Source: Lachnospiraceae bacterium (GTDB lineage: Bacteria; Bacillota; Clostridia; Lachnospirales; Lachnospiraceae). From it: a stretch of 64,000 nt of DNA. The stretch lies in the NCBI GenBank assembly GCA_910574865.1, contig CAJTDN010000001.1, forward strand, positions 62,001-126,000. The letters run 5' to 3'. Both the position numbers and the translations under genes were made by a program. A model generated the notes under the pieces. The model did no database searches and was not told the origin of the DNA. It worked only from the letters and a program-made list of their open reading frames with translations. Of the stretch, positions 17,151-27,222 are shown piece after piece. The number at the start of each line of letters is the position of its first letter. Positions within the stretch are counted from its first letter, which is position 1.

Positions 17151-18530
17151 TTACATTTTTCCCAAGTTCTGATAACTTTTCACCGTCTCCGACAACGCCG
17201 CCTTCTTTTGCTTTTGCAACATTTTCTTCGCCACTTTCACGTCTTCCATGGCCACTTCCACATCCGCAAGCATCCGCTCCCACCCAGCTACCGGATAAAC
17301 ATGCTCTTCCACCACATAATCCGCATTGTGCATCGTCTCTTTGAACGCGAAAATCAAATGATTATGTAAAAACGCCTTATGCACTGCTGAGACAATTTCC
17401 GATTCGTGGTTGATATCAAAATAATAATCACATGTCTCAAACAACTCGTCCAAAATCGAAGTCTTCACGCCCGGATACAGACTCACGTTATCATAAGCGT
17501 CCAACGCGGTCAGCTTGGAAGACATCTCTGTCAAAGCTGTGATATGGAAATGCATCTGTGGCAATGCCTTGACCAACTCCTCACAATGCTCGATATTATC
17601 TGAATTCGTACAAATAAGAGCCTCCGGCTGATGTTTGTTCTCTTTCGCAAACGGATAAATAAATCCAAGCTTGTGTACCATGTCCTTCTTCGCCCCAAGC
17701 TCAATCAACTTGTCATAAGACTTTTTCTTTTGCACCATAACCGTAGCCGTACGACTGGCCTCACCATTAAAAATGGACAACATATTACCCGGTATATCAT
17801 CCCGTGTCGGCTCCTGCCAGAACAGCACATCCCGCTTCACCTGCGACTTCAATCGATTGGACACGAAGAACGGCGTGGACAAGGAATTGAAGAAAATCCT
17901 GCTCTGCTTGAAATTCGCCCGCACGAAAAAATGCAACACGAGTTCCGTCTTGTTGCGGAAAATATGCGTTTCATTCTCCTCGTTCAAAATAATATCACCC
18001 GTAACAAAATTCTCTACAATGATTTCCTTTCCCTCTACTGAAAAATAAGACTTATTCACTTTCTGCCCTTTGTTATTAAAAATCGTCCTGCCATAAATCG
18101 CCCCATAACGATTGTAATGGTCGCTGGAACGAACCACGCCCCGCTCATCATACCAATCCACGATTTTCACAAGCCGCTTGTGCTTCGGCTCGGCATAAAA
18201 CATCCTGCCACGTTCCTTGTACAAATCCTGCACTTTACCATTACTATTCGTCCCACTGATCTCCCAATAATCCGGCACCGTGATTTCATTAAAATATTTC
18301 GGCCTTGCCTTATCTCCTAACATGGCCTTGAAATCACCCAGAAAATACCCATATACCGACATCACGTCGTCAGGCAAGAAGCCATCGTCCTCGATGACTA
18401 CCGCTGGGCAATCAAAACCTGCCATTTTCAAAGATGTATGCAAAGCCTGGCTGTCCTGGTTGTAATTGTCAAACAATAAAATGGCATCATTTAATCTGAG
18501 ATTTTCACTCACTTTAATACTTTTTCCCAT
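17151..18530 (-). CDS. gtfB: accessory Sec glycosylation chaperone GtfB
   Basis: 459 residues. The ATG at 18530 lies inside the end of gtfA (22-base overlap) with GGAGGT nine bases before it, so translation is coupled. GtfB lacks the catalytic residues of GtfA; with GtfA it forms the O-GlcNAc transferase that starts glycosylation of serine-rich repeat adhesins in the cytoplasm. Landmarks are EDDGFLPDDVMSVYGYFLG, the central EBD-like beta region, and CDYYFDINHESEIVSAVHK near the C-terminus. A second, diverged copy lies at 13616-14959. Confidence 0.9.
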   Translation of the reverse strand: MGKSIKVSENLRLNDAILLFDNYNQDSQALHTSLKMAGFDCPAVVIEDDGFLPDDVMSVYGYFLGDFKAMLGDKARPKYFNEITVPDYWEISGTNSNGKVQDLYKERGRMFYAEPKHKRLVKIVDWYDERGVVRSSDHYNRYGAIYGRTIFNNKGQKVNKSYFSVEGKEIIVENFVTGDIILNEENETHIFRNKTELVLHFFVRANFKQSRIFFNSLSTPFFVSNRLKSQVKRDVLFWQEPTRDDIPGNMLSIFNGEASRTATVMVQKKKSYDKLIELGAKKDMVHKLGFIYPFAKENKHQPEALICTNSDNIEHCEELVKALPQMHFHITALTEMSSKLTALDAYDNVSLYPGVKTSILDELFETCDYYFDINHESEIVSAVHKAFLHNHLIFAFKETMHNADYVVEEHVYPVAGWERMLADVEVAMEDVKVAKKMLQKQKKAALSETVKSYQNLGKM

Positions 18531-19999
18531 TGTTGTTCCACCTCCTCAGTAAAATATTCCTTTGCCTTTTCATAAGAATGTTGATGAAATGCTTTCAAAT
18601 CCGCTTCCGTGAACAAGCGAACGATACATTCCGTCAGACATTGAACCCTCTCCTTCTTTTCCATCTTGTCGTGCACGGCAATCAAATATCCGTTCTTTCC
18701 GTCATCGATAAAATTCTGATTCCCATAGCGCACGTCAAAACCGATAATTGGCAACCCTGAACCCACCGCTTCCATCAAAGTAAGTCCAAACCCTTCACTG
18801 GTAGACCCTGACAAGTAAGCTTCATAATCCTTATATACCTCATCAAGATTATGCTGCCCGCAAAGTCGTACATAATCGCCACATTTCAACGTCTCAATCA
18901 ATTTCTTTAACTTAACTTCCTCCCCACCTTTTCCGTAAATATCCAGCGAAATGCCTGGCACTTGCTCCCTTGCCTTTGCAACCGCCTCTATCAACCAATC
19001 CACATGTTTTTCATCTGCCAACCTTGATGCCGTAATCAGCGAATGCTTCTTTCTCTCTTTTTTCGGACGCTTTAACTCATCAATACTTCCCACCGGAATC
19101 GTCACAATCTTTGGAATAACGCCCTCATATTTCTTAAATTGATTTTTCAGCAACTGATTTTGAGTATCCGTGGAAGTCACATAAAACTTAACATGCTTAT
19201 TCTGAGCGAAAGAATATTCATAATAGTTATTCCAGAGGACATGTTCTTCATCCGTGCTACCCTCGCTGAAATGATCCGCATGAATTACGATACCAATCCG
19301 TGCCGGAGCCGCATTTTGCATAATCGCTTGTCCAATTCCCGTCGTTCTATCAATGATAACCACATCTTTCCGTGTCAGCTTCAAGCGTGACACCATGTAC
19401 CCCACCAATTCCTCCTTCGAACAAATCAACCTATCCGGAAACTGATACATCACCACGTCGTTATCCGAGATTTCCTCATAGGCAACCGTCCCATCTTCGT
19501 TGAAATATCTCCGCTGGTAAAGATGAGCTTTATTGTCCAACGGCGCATAATACTCCGAATAAATCCGACAATATGTATAATAATCTTTTCGAATCAGGCA
19601 ACCATTAGAAACCATTTCCACACGATGCACCCTGTTTTCCTTTTCATTTACCAAGTACACCATATAATAACTGTTTGTTCCGGGAAACGTATACTTGGCC
19701 GTGGCCCCCTCCCTCGAACACGTAAAACGCCCGCTACCAAACGTTTTTTCCAGTTGTCGTAAAGTGTACGTTACCGGTGAAGTCTTACAGTCCGTGAAAA
19801 ATGTATATAACCAAATAACCTCCGAATCCAAGAATCCTATATTCTCTGCCATGTGCTGAATATTGTCCCTCGGAAACATATCCGTAAACACGAATTTCGC
19901 TTCTTGCCCAATCTTGCGCAAGACCTTCGCCCGATAAGCTTGCGCATATTCCACTCCGCTACTTGCCCATCCAATTCCTAAGTTAAAATTGTAAACCAT
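18509..19999 (-). CDS. gtfA: accessory Sec glycosyltransferase GtfA
   Basis: 496 residues from ATG 19999, preceded by GAGGAGTGA; the start MVYNFNLGIGWASSGVEYAQ is typical of GtfA. Residues 1-~200 include the extended beta-sheet domain that binds GtfB and acceptor; residues ~310-500 hold the retaining GT-B catalytic half with the E-x7-E motif in EGFGLTLMEAVGSG. It transfers GlcNAc from UDP-GlcNAc to serines of the adhesin before export. Lies between gtf3 and gtfB in the order seen in lactic acid bacteria. Confidence 0.92.
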   Translation of the reverse strand: MVYNFNLGIGWASSGVEYAQAYRAKVLRKIGQEAKFVFTDMFPRDNIQHMAENIGFLDSEVIWLYTFFTDCKTSPVTYTLRQLEKTFGSGRFTCSREGATAKYTFPGTNSYYMVYLVNEKENRVHRVEMVSNGCLIRKDYYTYCRIYSEYYAPLDNKAHLYQRRYFNEDGTVAYEEISDNDVVMYQFPDRLICSKEELVGYMVSRLKLTRKDVVIIDRTTGIGQAIMQNAAPARIGIVIHADHFSEGSTDEEHVLWNNYYEYSFAQNKHVKFYVTSTDTQNQLLKNQFKKYEGVIPKIVTIPVGSIDELKRPKKERKKHSLITASRLADEKHVDWLIEAVAKAREQVPGISLDIYGKGGEEVKLKKLIETLKCGDYVRLCGQHNLDEVYKDYEAYLSGSTSEGFGLTLMEAVGSGLPIIGFDVRYGNQNFIDDGKNGYLIAVHDKMEKKERVQCLTECIVRLFTEADLKAFHQHSYEKAKEYFTEEVEQQWEKVLK

Positions 20000-20044
20000 A
20001 TTCACTCCTCCTCGTTTCAATTAGATTATAATATTTTTATAAAA

Positions 20045-21061
20045 TCAATCATATAGCAAATGAAAAACCGCATCTGTTAATGCCTTTTTTGTAAAATATC
20101 CTTTCCGTATTAATTCTCCAAATTTGTCTACACTTCGTACCATTTGATTATATTGCTCCTTAGACATTCCATCTACTTTTTCAACTGCTTCATCAAGAGA
20201 GTCTACAACTAGCCCTAATTTCTTACGATTAATCGTACTCGCCTCCGAAATACTACTATGAACGATTACAGGAATACCTGCTGCAAGATAAAGACTTAAT
20301 TTGCTACAAGCATTTAGTTTCATATATTCTCCCCAGTATCCATTTTCCGTCCATAACAAACCGAATCCTCCGCCATTTCTCAACACATTTACCAATGCAT
20401 TTTGATTTTGAAACCACCCCAAAAACTTAATATTCTCACCGTGCTTCCAAGCTCCCTCCCTAGCTGTGACTGCTAATTTAACATTATTATATTTCCATTT
20501 TTGAACAAATGAAAATTTATCACCATCTGTTTTCCCGGCAAAACTTATCTGCTTATTAAATTGAGGGATTACTGAAGTATCAACCAAAACTTGACAATCC
20601 CACATTCTCTGTATGACAATCTTCCGTACCTTGAGCCCTTCCGAAGATAACAATTCAACCATCTTCTTAGATGGCACAATTATCACATCCGCTTGATTAT
20701 ATAGTTCAACATATCTTCCCAAAAGATAGCGATTGTTTTCAAACATCAGCGGTGTAACATCATTTATAAAAAATATTTTTTTTATTCCTCTATATATGTT
20801 CACTCGTTTAATTAAAGATTCGTCAAAAGCTATGCCATTCCATGACGGACACTGAAAAATTACAATGTCTTCCTCTCCCAGTGCTGCCAAAATACCATCC
20901 AATCTTGCCCGAAGCATCTCTGAAGAATCTGACTCTACCGGATAATGATATATTCCTAATTCATTAAAACCTAATACATCTTTTGCGATATCCGCCACCA
21001 TATGCTGAGACTCCATTGCAGCTCCTACAACATTATAGACATTCGTAATATGAATTTTCAT
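20045..21061 (-). CDS. gtf3: Gtf3-type glucosyltransferase
   Basis: 338 residues with a GT-B fold and the layout of Gtf3/Nss enzymes, which add glucose to the GlcNAc placed by GtfA/GtfB. Family-like features: NVYNVVGAAMESQHMVADIA at the start, FINDVTPLMFENNRYLL, SFAGKTDGDKFSF, and CSKLSLYLAAGIPVIV near the nucleotide-sugar site. The gene is clearly AT-richer than secA2 next to it. It lies 45 bases before gtfA in the same operon; ATG 21061 is preceded by GGGGAGGAGCGG. Confidence 0.85.
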   Translation of the reverse strand: MKIHITNVYNVVGAAMESQHMVADIAKDVLGFNELGIYHYPVESDSSEMLRARLDGILAALGEEDIVIFQCPSWNGIAFDESLIKRVNIYRGIKKIFFINDVTPLMFENNRYLLGRYVELYNQADVIIVPSKKMVELLSSEGLKVRKIVIQRMWDCQVLVDTSVIPQFNKQISFAGKTDGDKFSFVQKWKYNNVKLAVTAREGAWKHGENIKFLGWFQNQNALVNVLRNGGGFGLLWTENGYWGEYMKLNACSKLSLYLAAGIPVIVHSSISEASTINRKKLGLVVDSLDEAVEKVDGMSKEQYNQMVRSVDKFGELIRKGYFTKKALTDAVFHLLYD

Positions 21062-21139
21062 TCATCCGCTCCTCCCCATAAAATCAAGTATTTTTTATTA
21101 ATTTTATATGATGCTACTAGACAACTTGAAATTTGCATC

Positions 21140-23536
21140 TTATGGAAACACGATATGCATTCGTTTCTCTTCATCCACATACACATTACTCAACATGATG
21201 CTCCGCATCGCGTTTTCAAACACCGTATTTTGCATTTTTTCAAACGAATCAAACGCCTCATTCTGGTACTCAAACAACACATTTCTCTGAGCCGTCGACC
21301 TTCCTGATACTGCCGCCTGAAGCTGTTGCATGTAGTCGACCTGCTCCACCCATGCGTTATCAATCGCGCTAAGCACTGCTACGCGAACAAACGAGTTGGT
21401 ATCCTCCACACCCAAGTCCCTTTCCCGCTCGTCCAACCGTTGTTCCACTTTCCCAAGCAGATATTCCTCGATGGATGCGCGGTCACTCGTCGTGGTATCT
21501 GGAATGTCCTTTTCCAAATGATAAGAAATATTATCCAAAATGTATCTGGTTAGCGTTCTTCTATCTATGCATCCGGCTCCCCCACTCTGTAAGTCAAGAA
21601 AGTTTTCTATATTCTTCCTCGCCATCTCCAATATCTGCTCTCGCTCAATGTTCCCGCCATCCAGCAAATGGTTTCTGGTTTCATAAATCAGATTTCTCTG
21701 CCGTTGCATAATCTTATCATAATCGACCGAGCTTTTCCGCGACATTACGGACGATTCTTCCCCCACTTTCTGGGCTTTGTCAATGATTTTTTTCAGTTTC
21801 CGTCGGCTGATTTTCTTTTCACCTTCGATATATTTCTCATATCGTTCCGATTTTCCACCATCTACCACGCTGTCTTCTAGCGAAACGAAGAAACAACTGG
21901 TTCCCACGTCCCCTTGTCTTCCGGCGCGTCCCCTCGCCTGGCGTTCCGTGCGGACATTCATCATCCGCCCGACACCAATAACGGCAAGACCGCCCAAGTC
22001 TTCCACGCCCTCGCCCAATTTGATGTCCGTACCACGTCCGGCCATAGACGTGGCCACGGTCACCGTGCCATACTGCCCGGCTTCTTTGACAATCTGAGCC
22101 TCCCAGGCCGCATTGTTCGCGTTCAACACGTTATGCGGGACTTGTTCTTCCAACAACCCTTTAGAAACAGCTTCCGTGTCCACGATGTTAGAAGCCACAA
22201 TTAGCACGGGGCGTCCCGTCGCGTGAAGTTCCAGCGTTTCTTCTACTGCCGCTCGTATCTGTTCCTCCTTGTTTCGAAAATAGCGGTCTGGCAAATCCAC
22301 CCGCTGGCTCGGAAGATTCGGCGGAATCACCAACACCTTCACCCCATACACGCTTCGGAGCTCATCCACCGCGTCAGCCATCGTGCCACTCATGCCAGCC
22401 ATTTTGGGAAACAGCAGGAACAGATTTTGGTAAGTGACTGCCGCCACGGAACGGTTTTCCTGCGAGATTTCCACGCCTTCTTTTGCCTCCAACGCCTGAT
22501 GCTGACCGCCGCGCAGCTTCATTCCATTCATCAAGCGCCCGGTACTACTATCTAAAAGCGTCACTTTCCCATCCTTCGTCACCATGTAGCCATCGCCTTT
22601 TTCAAACATCTTGTGGGCACGCAATGCCAAAGTCACATGGCGGTTGATTTCAAAATATTCCTCACTATAAAAGTTATCTGTCTGAAAAAACGTCTCGGCA
22701 TATTTGATTCCGTCATCCGTCAACCATACCGTCTTATCTTCCTCTTCATAATCCTCGTCTTCCACCATGGTCGTGACAAAAAAATCTGCCATCGTATAAA
22801 GGTTTGATTGCACTCTCGGCAAGCCGGAAATAACAAGCGGAGTTTGCGCTCCATCCAAAAGCACGGAATCCGCCTCGTCAATAATCACATAATAGAACTC
22901 CCGCAAAAATCGTTCTTCTGCTCTTGTCACCAAGTTATTTAAAAGATAATCAAATCCAATCACACTATGGGTCGTATAGAGAATGTCAGCCGCATACATC
23001 TCCTTTTTATCCGCATTTGAAGATTTTACCGCCCCGACTTTCCCTGATTTGGAATTTTCCATCGCATTTCCTTGTTTGGATTCATCCTCCTCTTTTCCCA
23101 CTGATGCCACGGAAAGTCCCATGAATCGGTACACCGGCCCCATCTCTTCCGCATCACGTCTGGCAAGGTATTCGTTTGATGTCACCAGTATGACGCTTTT
23201 CCCGGTAAGGGCATTAAGATACAAAGGCATCGTAGCTACCAAGGTTTTTCCCTCACCTGTATTCATCTCTGCCAGATATCCCTGATGTAGGGCAATTCCT
23301 CCCAACACTTGCACGTCATATGGGGCCATCCCCAGTATCCGATAATCCGCCTCACAAATGGCCGCGAACGCTTCCGGCAAAAGGTCATCCAAGCTCTCGC
23401 CTTCCGCCAGCCGTTCCTTGAATTCCGCAGTCAAATGCGACAATTCCTCGTCTGTTAATGGCTCGTACTTCTCCTGCCACCTTCTGACCTCACGCACGAT
23501 TCTATTCAGTTTCCTTAGTTTCCATCTCTGCCTCAT
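21140..23536 (-). CDS. secA2: accessory Sec translocase ATPase SecA2
   Basis: 798 residues. ATP-driven motor for export of the glycosylated adhesin. Motifs: Walker A MNTGEGKTLVAT, DEAD-box IIDEADSVLLDG, GMSGTMADA, and SMAGRGTDIKLGEG with ARGRAGRQGD. It lacks the Cys-rich zinc-binding tail of housekeeping SecA, as SecA2 proteins do, and carries a ~35-residue charged insert before ADILYTTHSVIGFDYLLNN. The ATG at 23536 lies just past the asp3 stop; a GTG at 23542 overlapping that stop is an alternative start. Confidence 0.95.
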   Translation of the reverse strand: MRQRWKLRKLNRIVREVRRWQEKYEPLTDEELSHLTAEFKERLAEGESLDDLLPEAFAAICEADYRILGMAPYDVQVLGGIALHQGYLAEMNTGEGKTLVATMPLYLNALTGKSVILVTSNEYLARRDAEEMGPVYRFMGLSVASVGKEEDESKQGNAMENSKSGKVGAVKSSNADKKEMYAADILYTTHSVIGFDYLLNNLVTRAEERFLREFYYVIIDEADSVLLDGAQTPLVISGLPRVQSNLYTMADFFVTTMVEDEDYEEEDKTVWLTDDGIKYAETFFQTDNFYSEEYFEINRHVTLALRAHKMFEKGDGYMVTKDGKVTLLDSSTGRLMNGMKLRGGQHQALEAKEGVEISQENRSVAAVTYQNLFLLFPKMAGMSGTMADAVDELRSVYGVKVLVIPPNLPSQRVDLPDRYFRNKEEQIRAAVEETLELHATGRPVLIVASNIVDTEAVSKGLLEEQVPHNVLNANNAAWEAQIVKEAGQYGTVTVATSMAGRGTDIKLGEGVEDLGGLAVIGVGRMMNVRTERQARGRAGRQGDVGTSCFFVSLEDSVVDGGKSERYEKYIEGEKKISRRKLKKIIDKAQKVGEESSVMSRKSSVDYDKIMQRQRNLIYETRNHLLDGGNIEREQILEMARKNIENFLDLQSGGAGCIDRRTLTRYILDNISYHLEKDIPDTTTSDRASIEEYLLGKVEQRLDERERDLGVEDTNSFVRVAVLSAIDNAWVEQVDYMQQLQAAVSGRSTAQRNVLFEYQNEAFDSFEKMQNTVFENAMRSIMLSNVYVDEEKRMHIVFP

Positions 23537-23538
23537 CG

Positions 23539-24072
23539 TCACTTATTCCGCTTCTTCATCTTTTCCTTTTTCTCACGCCTTTTTTCCTTTTTCGACTTTC
23601 TCTGCCACCACTTGCGCTTTGGCTCTTCTTCTGGCTCCTGCTCCACCTCTTGTACATCAATCGAATGAAAACGAAACCGCGTCATCCCGCTATTAATCAA
23701 CTGCATCCGATAGCTATAAGTCTTAAGCGGGCACCGGAAGCTCGTCCCCGTCTCCCGGATAGTGACACTCCCCGCTTCCACGTCGTACTTGTCATAAAAC
23801 ACCAAACGTACAATCCATGCCTCGCCTTCCCGGCAGTCAATGTCAACCAGCATCTGATACTCGCTCTCCCCATCAATCATCGGCAAAGCCGGCTCGATTC
23901 TCTGTGCCTGGTAATTTGTCTTGGAATGCCATTGTTTTATTATCGTCCCGGGCGGCATCAGCAAATTTTCAAATTCCACGTCGTCTATCTTGTGATACCA
24001 TATTTCCGAACCATAAAGATACGTGTCCGAGGAATGCTCGTTCCAATAGATTTTCCACTTTTCCCCTATCAT
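23539..24072 (-). CDS. asp3: accessory Sec system protein Asp3
   Basis: 177 residues from the ATG at 24072, which overlaps the asp2 stop by four bases and is preceded by GGAAAGA. Asp3 binds Asp1 and Asp2 to form the complex that guides the glycoprotein to SecA2. Recognisable Asp3 sequence: KIYWNEHSSDTYLYGSEI, NLLMPPGTIIKQWHS, and LPMIDGESEYQM. The last ~35 residues are a Lys/Arg-rich tail (KRKWWQRKSKKEKRREK), longer and more basic than I would expect. Confidence 0.88.
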   Translation of the reverse strand: MIGEKWKIYWNEHSSDTYLYGSEIWYHKIDDVEFENLLMPPGTIIKQWHSKTNYQAQRIEPALPMIDGESEYQMLVDIDCREGEAWIVRLVFYDKYDVEAGSVTIRETGTSFRCPLKTYSYRMQLINSGMTRFRFHSIDVQEVEQEPEEEPKRKWWQRKSKKEKRREKKEKMKKRNK

Positions 24073-25616
24073 TTCTTTCCTTTTCTCCTGCCAAAATCCT
24101 CGGCCAATATTTTTCCATACTGATTCAAAAACCAACTTATAATGCCTGATGAATTGTCATTATGGCGACCATGCAATCCTTTCCCATACACCTGTGCCCC
24201 TTCTGACTGAATATGGGAAATCAGCATCTGGTAGGCATTTGCATCATAATCATCCTCCATCATATAAGAAATGGCAAACTTGGAGTTCCCCCAATCGGTC
24301 GTCTCAAATTTATTCCAGAATTTCGCGTTCAACGCTCGTATGGCTTCCTCATCCGATGCCCCGCACTGGAAACGCAATACGTCCAACGAAGTCGGGAACC
24401 CGCCCGGACGGACGTATTTTTCATTCGCCGCCACGTCTCCCACGCTGGCCAGTGGTTTTCCCAAAATAATGGCATGTGGTCGTATATCGCACCCATAATA
24501 CAACGCCCCGTATGTGCCCATGGACAATCCCGACAGTACGACCTGATCCGCCGTAAATCCAAGTTCTTTCATATACTTTCGAATCATCTCGACATATATT
24601 TTCTCATACTCTTCCGAGCCCATATAGAAAGCCCCGCCTTCTAAACGTGGTTCCGCTATTAACAAATACGGGCAACCCATCCCCTTCATCATGTAATAGC
24701 CTTCAAACCCCTGCAACGTTTTGTATCCCGAAAAATAGACACAAAGCGGTGGCTGCAAATCACCCGGCTCAAAGTAGCAGAAAGCCTCTTCCCCATTAGC
24801 TGTCACATGTCGTTCACCGCCTGGTAAAAAGTACCCATGGCTTCCTCTTGACTTTCTTTGGTGCAACGCGATAATCTCAAGCTTTCCTTTCCCTTTAGCA
24901 GAAATCGAAATAAACACCGGCCCCGTTCCCTTGCTTTCAAGTTGAATCACCTGTTGCAAATCCTCTTCATCAAATTTCCATTGTCCAATAACATGTGAAA
25001 TACTACCATTTGCAAACTGCGTGATTTCCATAGATATGGAAACCGTCGAATCCTTACTATATTCTAACCACAAGTCGCTTCCTTGCCCTTGGCTCAAGAA
25101 CGTATTATATCGCCAATAGGCCACCTGGCGAAACTCTTCTCCAAAATCATTTTCCAATTCTACGCTATAATTTCCGTTCCACTTCACTTTTCCTGAAAAT
25201 CCTTGGGCGATAGCAATATCCTTCATATTAAACTTGGAACCATATGGCTTTGGAAAATAGTACTTCGTCTCTTCCAGCAAAAACCTCTGGATATCTATGG
25301 ACGTAATATGCTGCGCCCTTTTGCAGCGGCAAAGCCATGCCACATCCCCTTCTATTTCCACGTTCTTCGTAATAAAAAGCGTATATGCCTTTATCGCCTG
25401 ATATAACGGCTTTATCTCTTCCTCCAACGGCGTTCTGTCAAAAAAGAACATGTCATATGGTTTCATAGGCTTCTTCGGCCTTTTTCCCTCGTCCTCTTCC
25501 GGCACGTCTTCCTCTTTTCCAAAACATTCCACATAATCCAAATGTACCCACTCCGGCAATGTATAAACGTTACTCCAATTCTCGTTCCCCAACTGTAAGA
25601 TATGAATCTCCTCCAA
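24069..25616 (-). CDS. asp2: accessory Sec system protein Asp2
   Basis: 515 residues; the start is uncertain (TTG at 25616, overlapping the end of asp1 by 47 bases). The C-terminal half is an alpha/beta-hydrolase-like domain with the nucleophile motif GLSMGTYGALYYG. In streptococci Asp2 is both part of the Asp1-3 export complex and an acetyltransferase acting on GlcNAc of the adhesin. Other Asp2 features: HILQLGNENWSNVYTLPEW at the N-terminus and a central beta domain. Overlaps asp1 and asp3. Confidence 0.9.
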   Translation of the reverse strand: MEEIHILQLGNENWSNVYTLPEWVHLDYVECFGKEEDVPEEDEGKRPKKPMKPYDMFFFDRTPLEEEIKPLYQAIKAYTLFITKNVEIEGDVAWLCRCKRAQHITSIDIQRFLLEETKYYFPKPYGSKFNMKDIAIAQGFSGKVKWNGNYSVELENDFGEEFRQVAYWRYNTFLSQGQGSDLWLEYSKDSTVSISMEITQFANGSISHVIGQWKFDEEDLQQVIQLESKGTGPVFISISAKGKGKLEIIALHQRKSRGSHGYFLPGGERHVTANGEEAFCYFEPGDLQPPLCVYFSGYKTLQGFEGYYMMKGMGCPYLLIAEPRLEGGAFYMGSEEYEKIYVEMIRKYMKELGFTADQVVLSGLSMGTYGALYYGCDIRPHAIILGKPLASVGDVAANEKYVRPGGFPTSLDVLRFQCGASDEEAIRALNAKFWNKFETTDWGNSKFAISYMMEDDYDANAYQMLISHIQSEGAQVYGKGLHGRHNDNSSGIISWFLNQYGKILAEDFGRRKGKK

Positions 25617-27204
25617 CGCTCTCCATCACCTCTCTCCATTTTTCCAACAGCTTCTCTGTCGTGTACTCCTTGACCAGTTCATAAGAACAGACCATCGCCC
25701 GGTTCCAGTTTCTTAAGCCGTCCAAATAATAATGCAACGCCTTTGGCAACCTTTCCATGTCCCTCAATATGATTCCGTTCCTGCTGTGCTCAACAAATTC
25801 CGTCTTCGTACGCACGATTTGGGGAATCCCGATGCTGATTGCCGTAATCTGCAAATACAGCTCTGGCACCTCGCGCATGTCGACCAGCACCCGCTGCTCC
25901 CGCATGCACTTGCTCACCGACAACTCATCCACGCATTGTTCCACAAAAAAACGTATCGGAACCGGTTCTTCCAACTCCAGAATATTCTCCGCGACATTCC
26001 CTTTTTCTTCCTCGACCGCCCACCCCTCTTCCAAGCCTGCCAGCCGAAGCTCGTTGCGGGCATGTTCCAGCACCTTTTGCTTTCGGTCATACTCCGCACT
26101 TCTGGTAAAGAGGTGAATCTGCGCGTTTTCATTCATCAGAAGGTACTCTCCCAAAAGCCGTATCAATTCTGCAAATTCCTCATCCGCGATACCGTCTATC
26201 GGAACCATGATTTTCTGCACATCAAATTGCAGGCTTATCCCCGCATCCACCCGTGAATCATAAGGGGGAATCGCCATAATGTTGGAAAGCAGCATCCCCG
26301 CCTCTTCCTGGAGTTTGTCCACGCTTTTATTCGAGTCCACGACAAGGTAATCCGCCTCTTTTATCATGTCCGGCCCTTCCGGATGTGATGCCACCGAATA
26401 GCGTTCCTCAAAAAATGACAAAATCCTTTTTTTATTTTTTAACGCCTCTCCCAATAACCTGACATGCTGCCCATGCATTGCCACGCAGAAAATATCTCGC
26501 TCATCCGTCAAATCCAAATAAGACGTGAGCACTTCATAAATGACTTGTTCCAGATTGTCATAGCGTAGCTTTGCATATCGCTTACGGTATTCCTCTCCCT
26601 GATACTGCAACAAATATTCAGGGCATTTTTCATTAATCTCTACATGACCGTCCCGCAGGAAATGGCGCATTTTCCATGTCCCATTCTCCATCAGATAATC
26701 CTGGTGGAGCGGCTGTTCGTTTTCAAAAATAATCGTACTGGAAATGAATCCTCTGTCATCATAATTGTTGCGACGATGCAACTTGCCATTCTGATACAAA
26801 TCAATTCGGATGGGGTTCCCATCCTCCCCGAAATCTATCTGCGCGTATCTTTCCTTTTTCAACATGGCAACGACCACGAACGGCGTATAGACAAACTCGA
26901 TTCCTTCCGGCCACTTCAAATTGTGAAAAGACAGCACGACCGCCTTTTTCCTCCGCACCTCTTGCATCGCGTCGAAGCACGACCAATATGGGGCACGATA
27001 CATCCCCTGCCGATGGAGGAAATGGCGGAAATTCGGGGCAAAACTAAGGAGCATAATCTGGTACGGGTAAGCCTTATTGCGGTGAAATAACTGTATCTGC
27101 TTCACGGTGTCATCAAACTCCGTGTGCATACGCCGAACCGTCCATCTCTGCTCGTTTTCACACCACTGATTCTGTTGATACCAAGCCGGAATAAAATATA
27201 GCAT
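25570..27204 (-). CDS. asp1: accessory Sec system protein Asp1
   Basis: 544 residues from ATG 27204, preceded by GGAGGAAAAG. Asp1 has a GT-B-like fold without known catalysis and forms the scaffold of the Asp1-3 complex that binds the glycosylated adhesin and SecA2. N-terminal signature MLYFIPAWYQQNQWCENEQR, then YDDRGFISSTIIFENEQPLH as in GtfB-like beta domains. It lies 18 bases after secY2 and overlaps asp2. Confidence 0.9.
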   Translation of the reverse strand: MLYFIPAWYQQNQWCENEQRWTVRRMHTEFDDTVKQIQLFHRNKAYPYQIMLLSFAPNFRHFLHRQGMYRAPYWSCFDAMQEVRRKKAVVLSFHNLKWPEGIEFVYTPFVVVAMLKKERYAQIDFGEDGNPIRIDLYQNGKLHRRNNYDDRGFISSTIIFENEQPLHQDYLMENGTWKMRHFLRDGHVEINEKCPEYLLQYQGEEYRKRYAKLRYDNLEQVIYEVLTSYLDLTDERDIFCVAMHGQHVRLLGEALKNKKRILSFFEERYSVASHPEGPDMIKEADYLVVDSNKSVDKLQEEAGMLLSNIMAIPPYDSRVDAGISLQFDVQKIMVPIDGIADEEFAELIRLLGEYLLMNENAQIHLFTRSAEYDRKQKVLEHARNELRLAGLEEGWAVEEEKGNVAENILELEEPVPIRFFVEQCVDELSVSKCMREQRVLVDMREVPELYLQITAISIGIPQIVRTKTEFVEHSRNGIILRDMERLPKALHYYLDGLRNWNRAMVCSYELVKEYTTEKLLEKWREVMESVGGDSYLTVGERELE

Positions 27205-27222
27205 CTTTTCCTCCAAGTTGTT

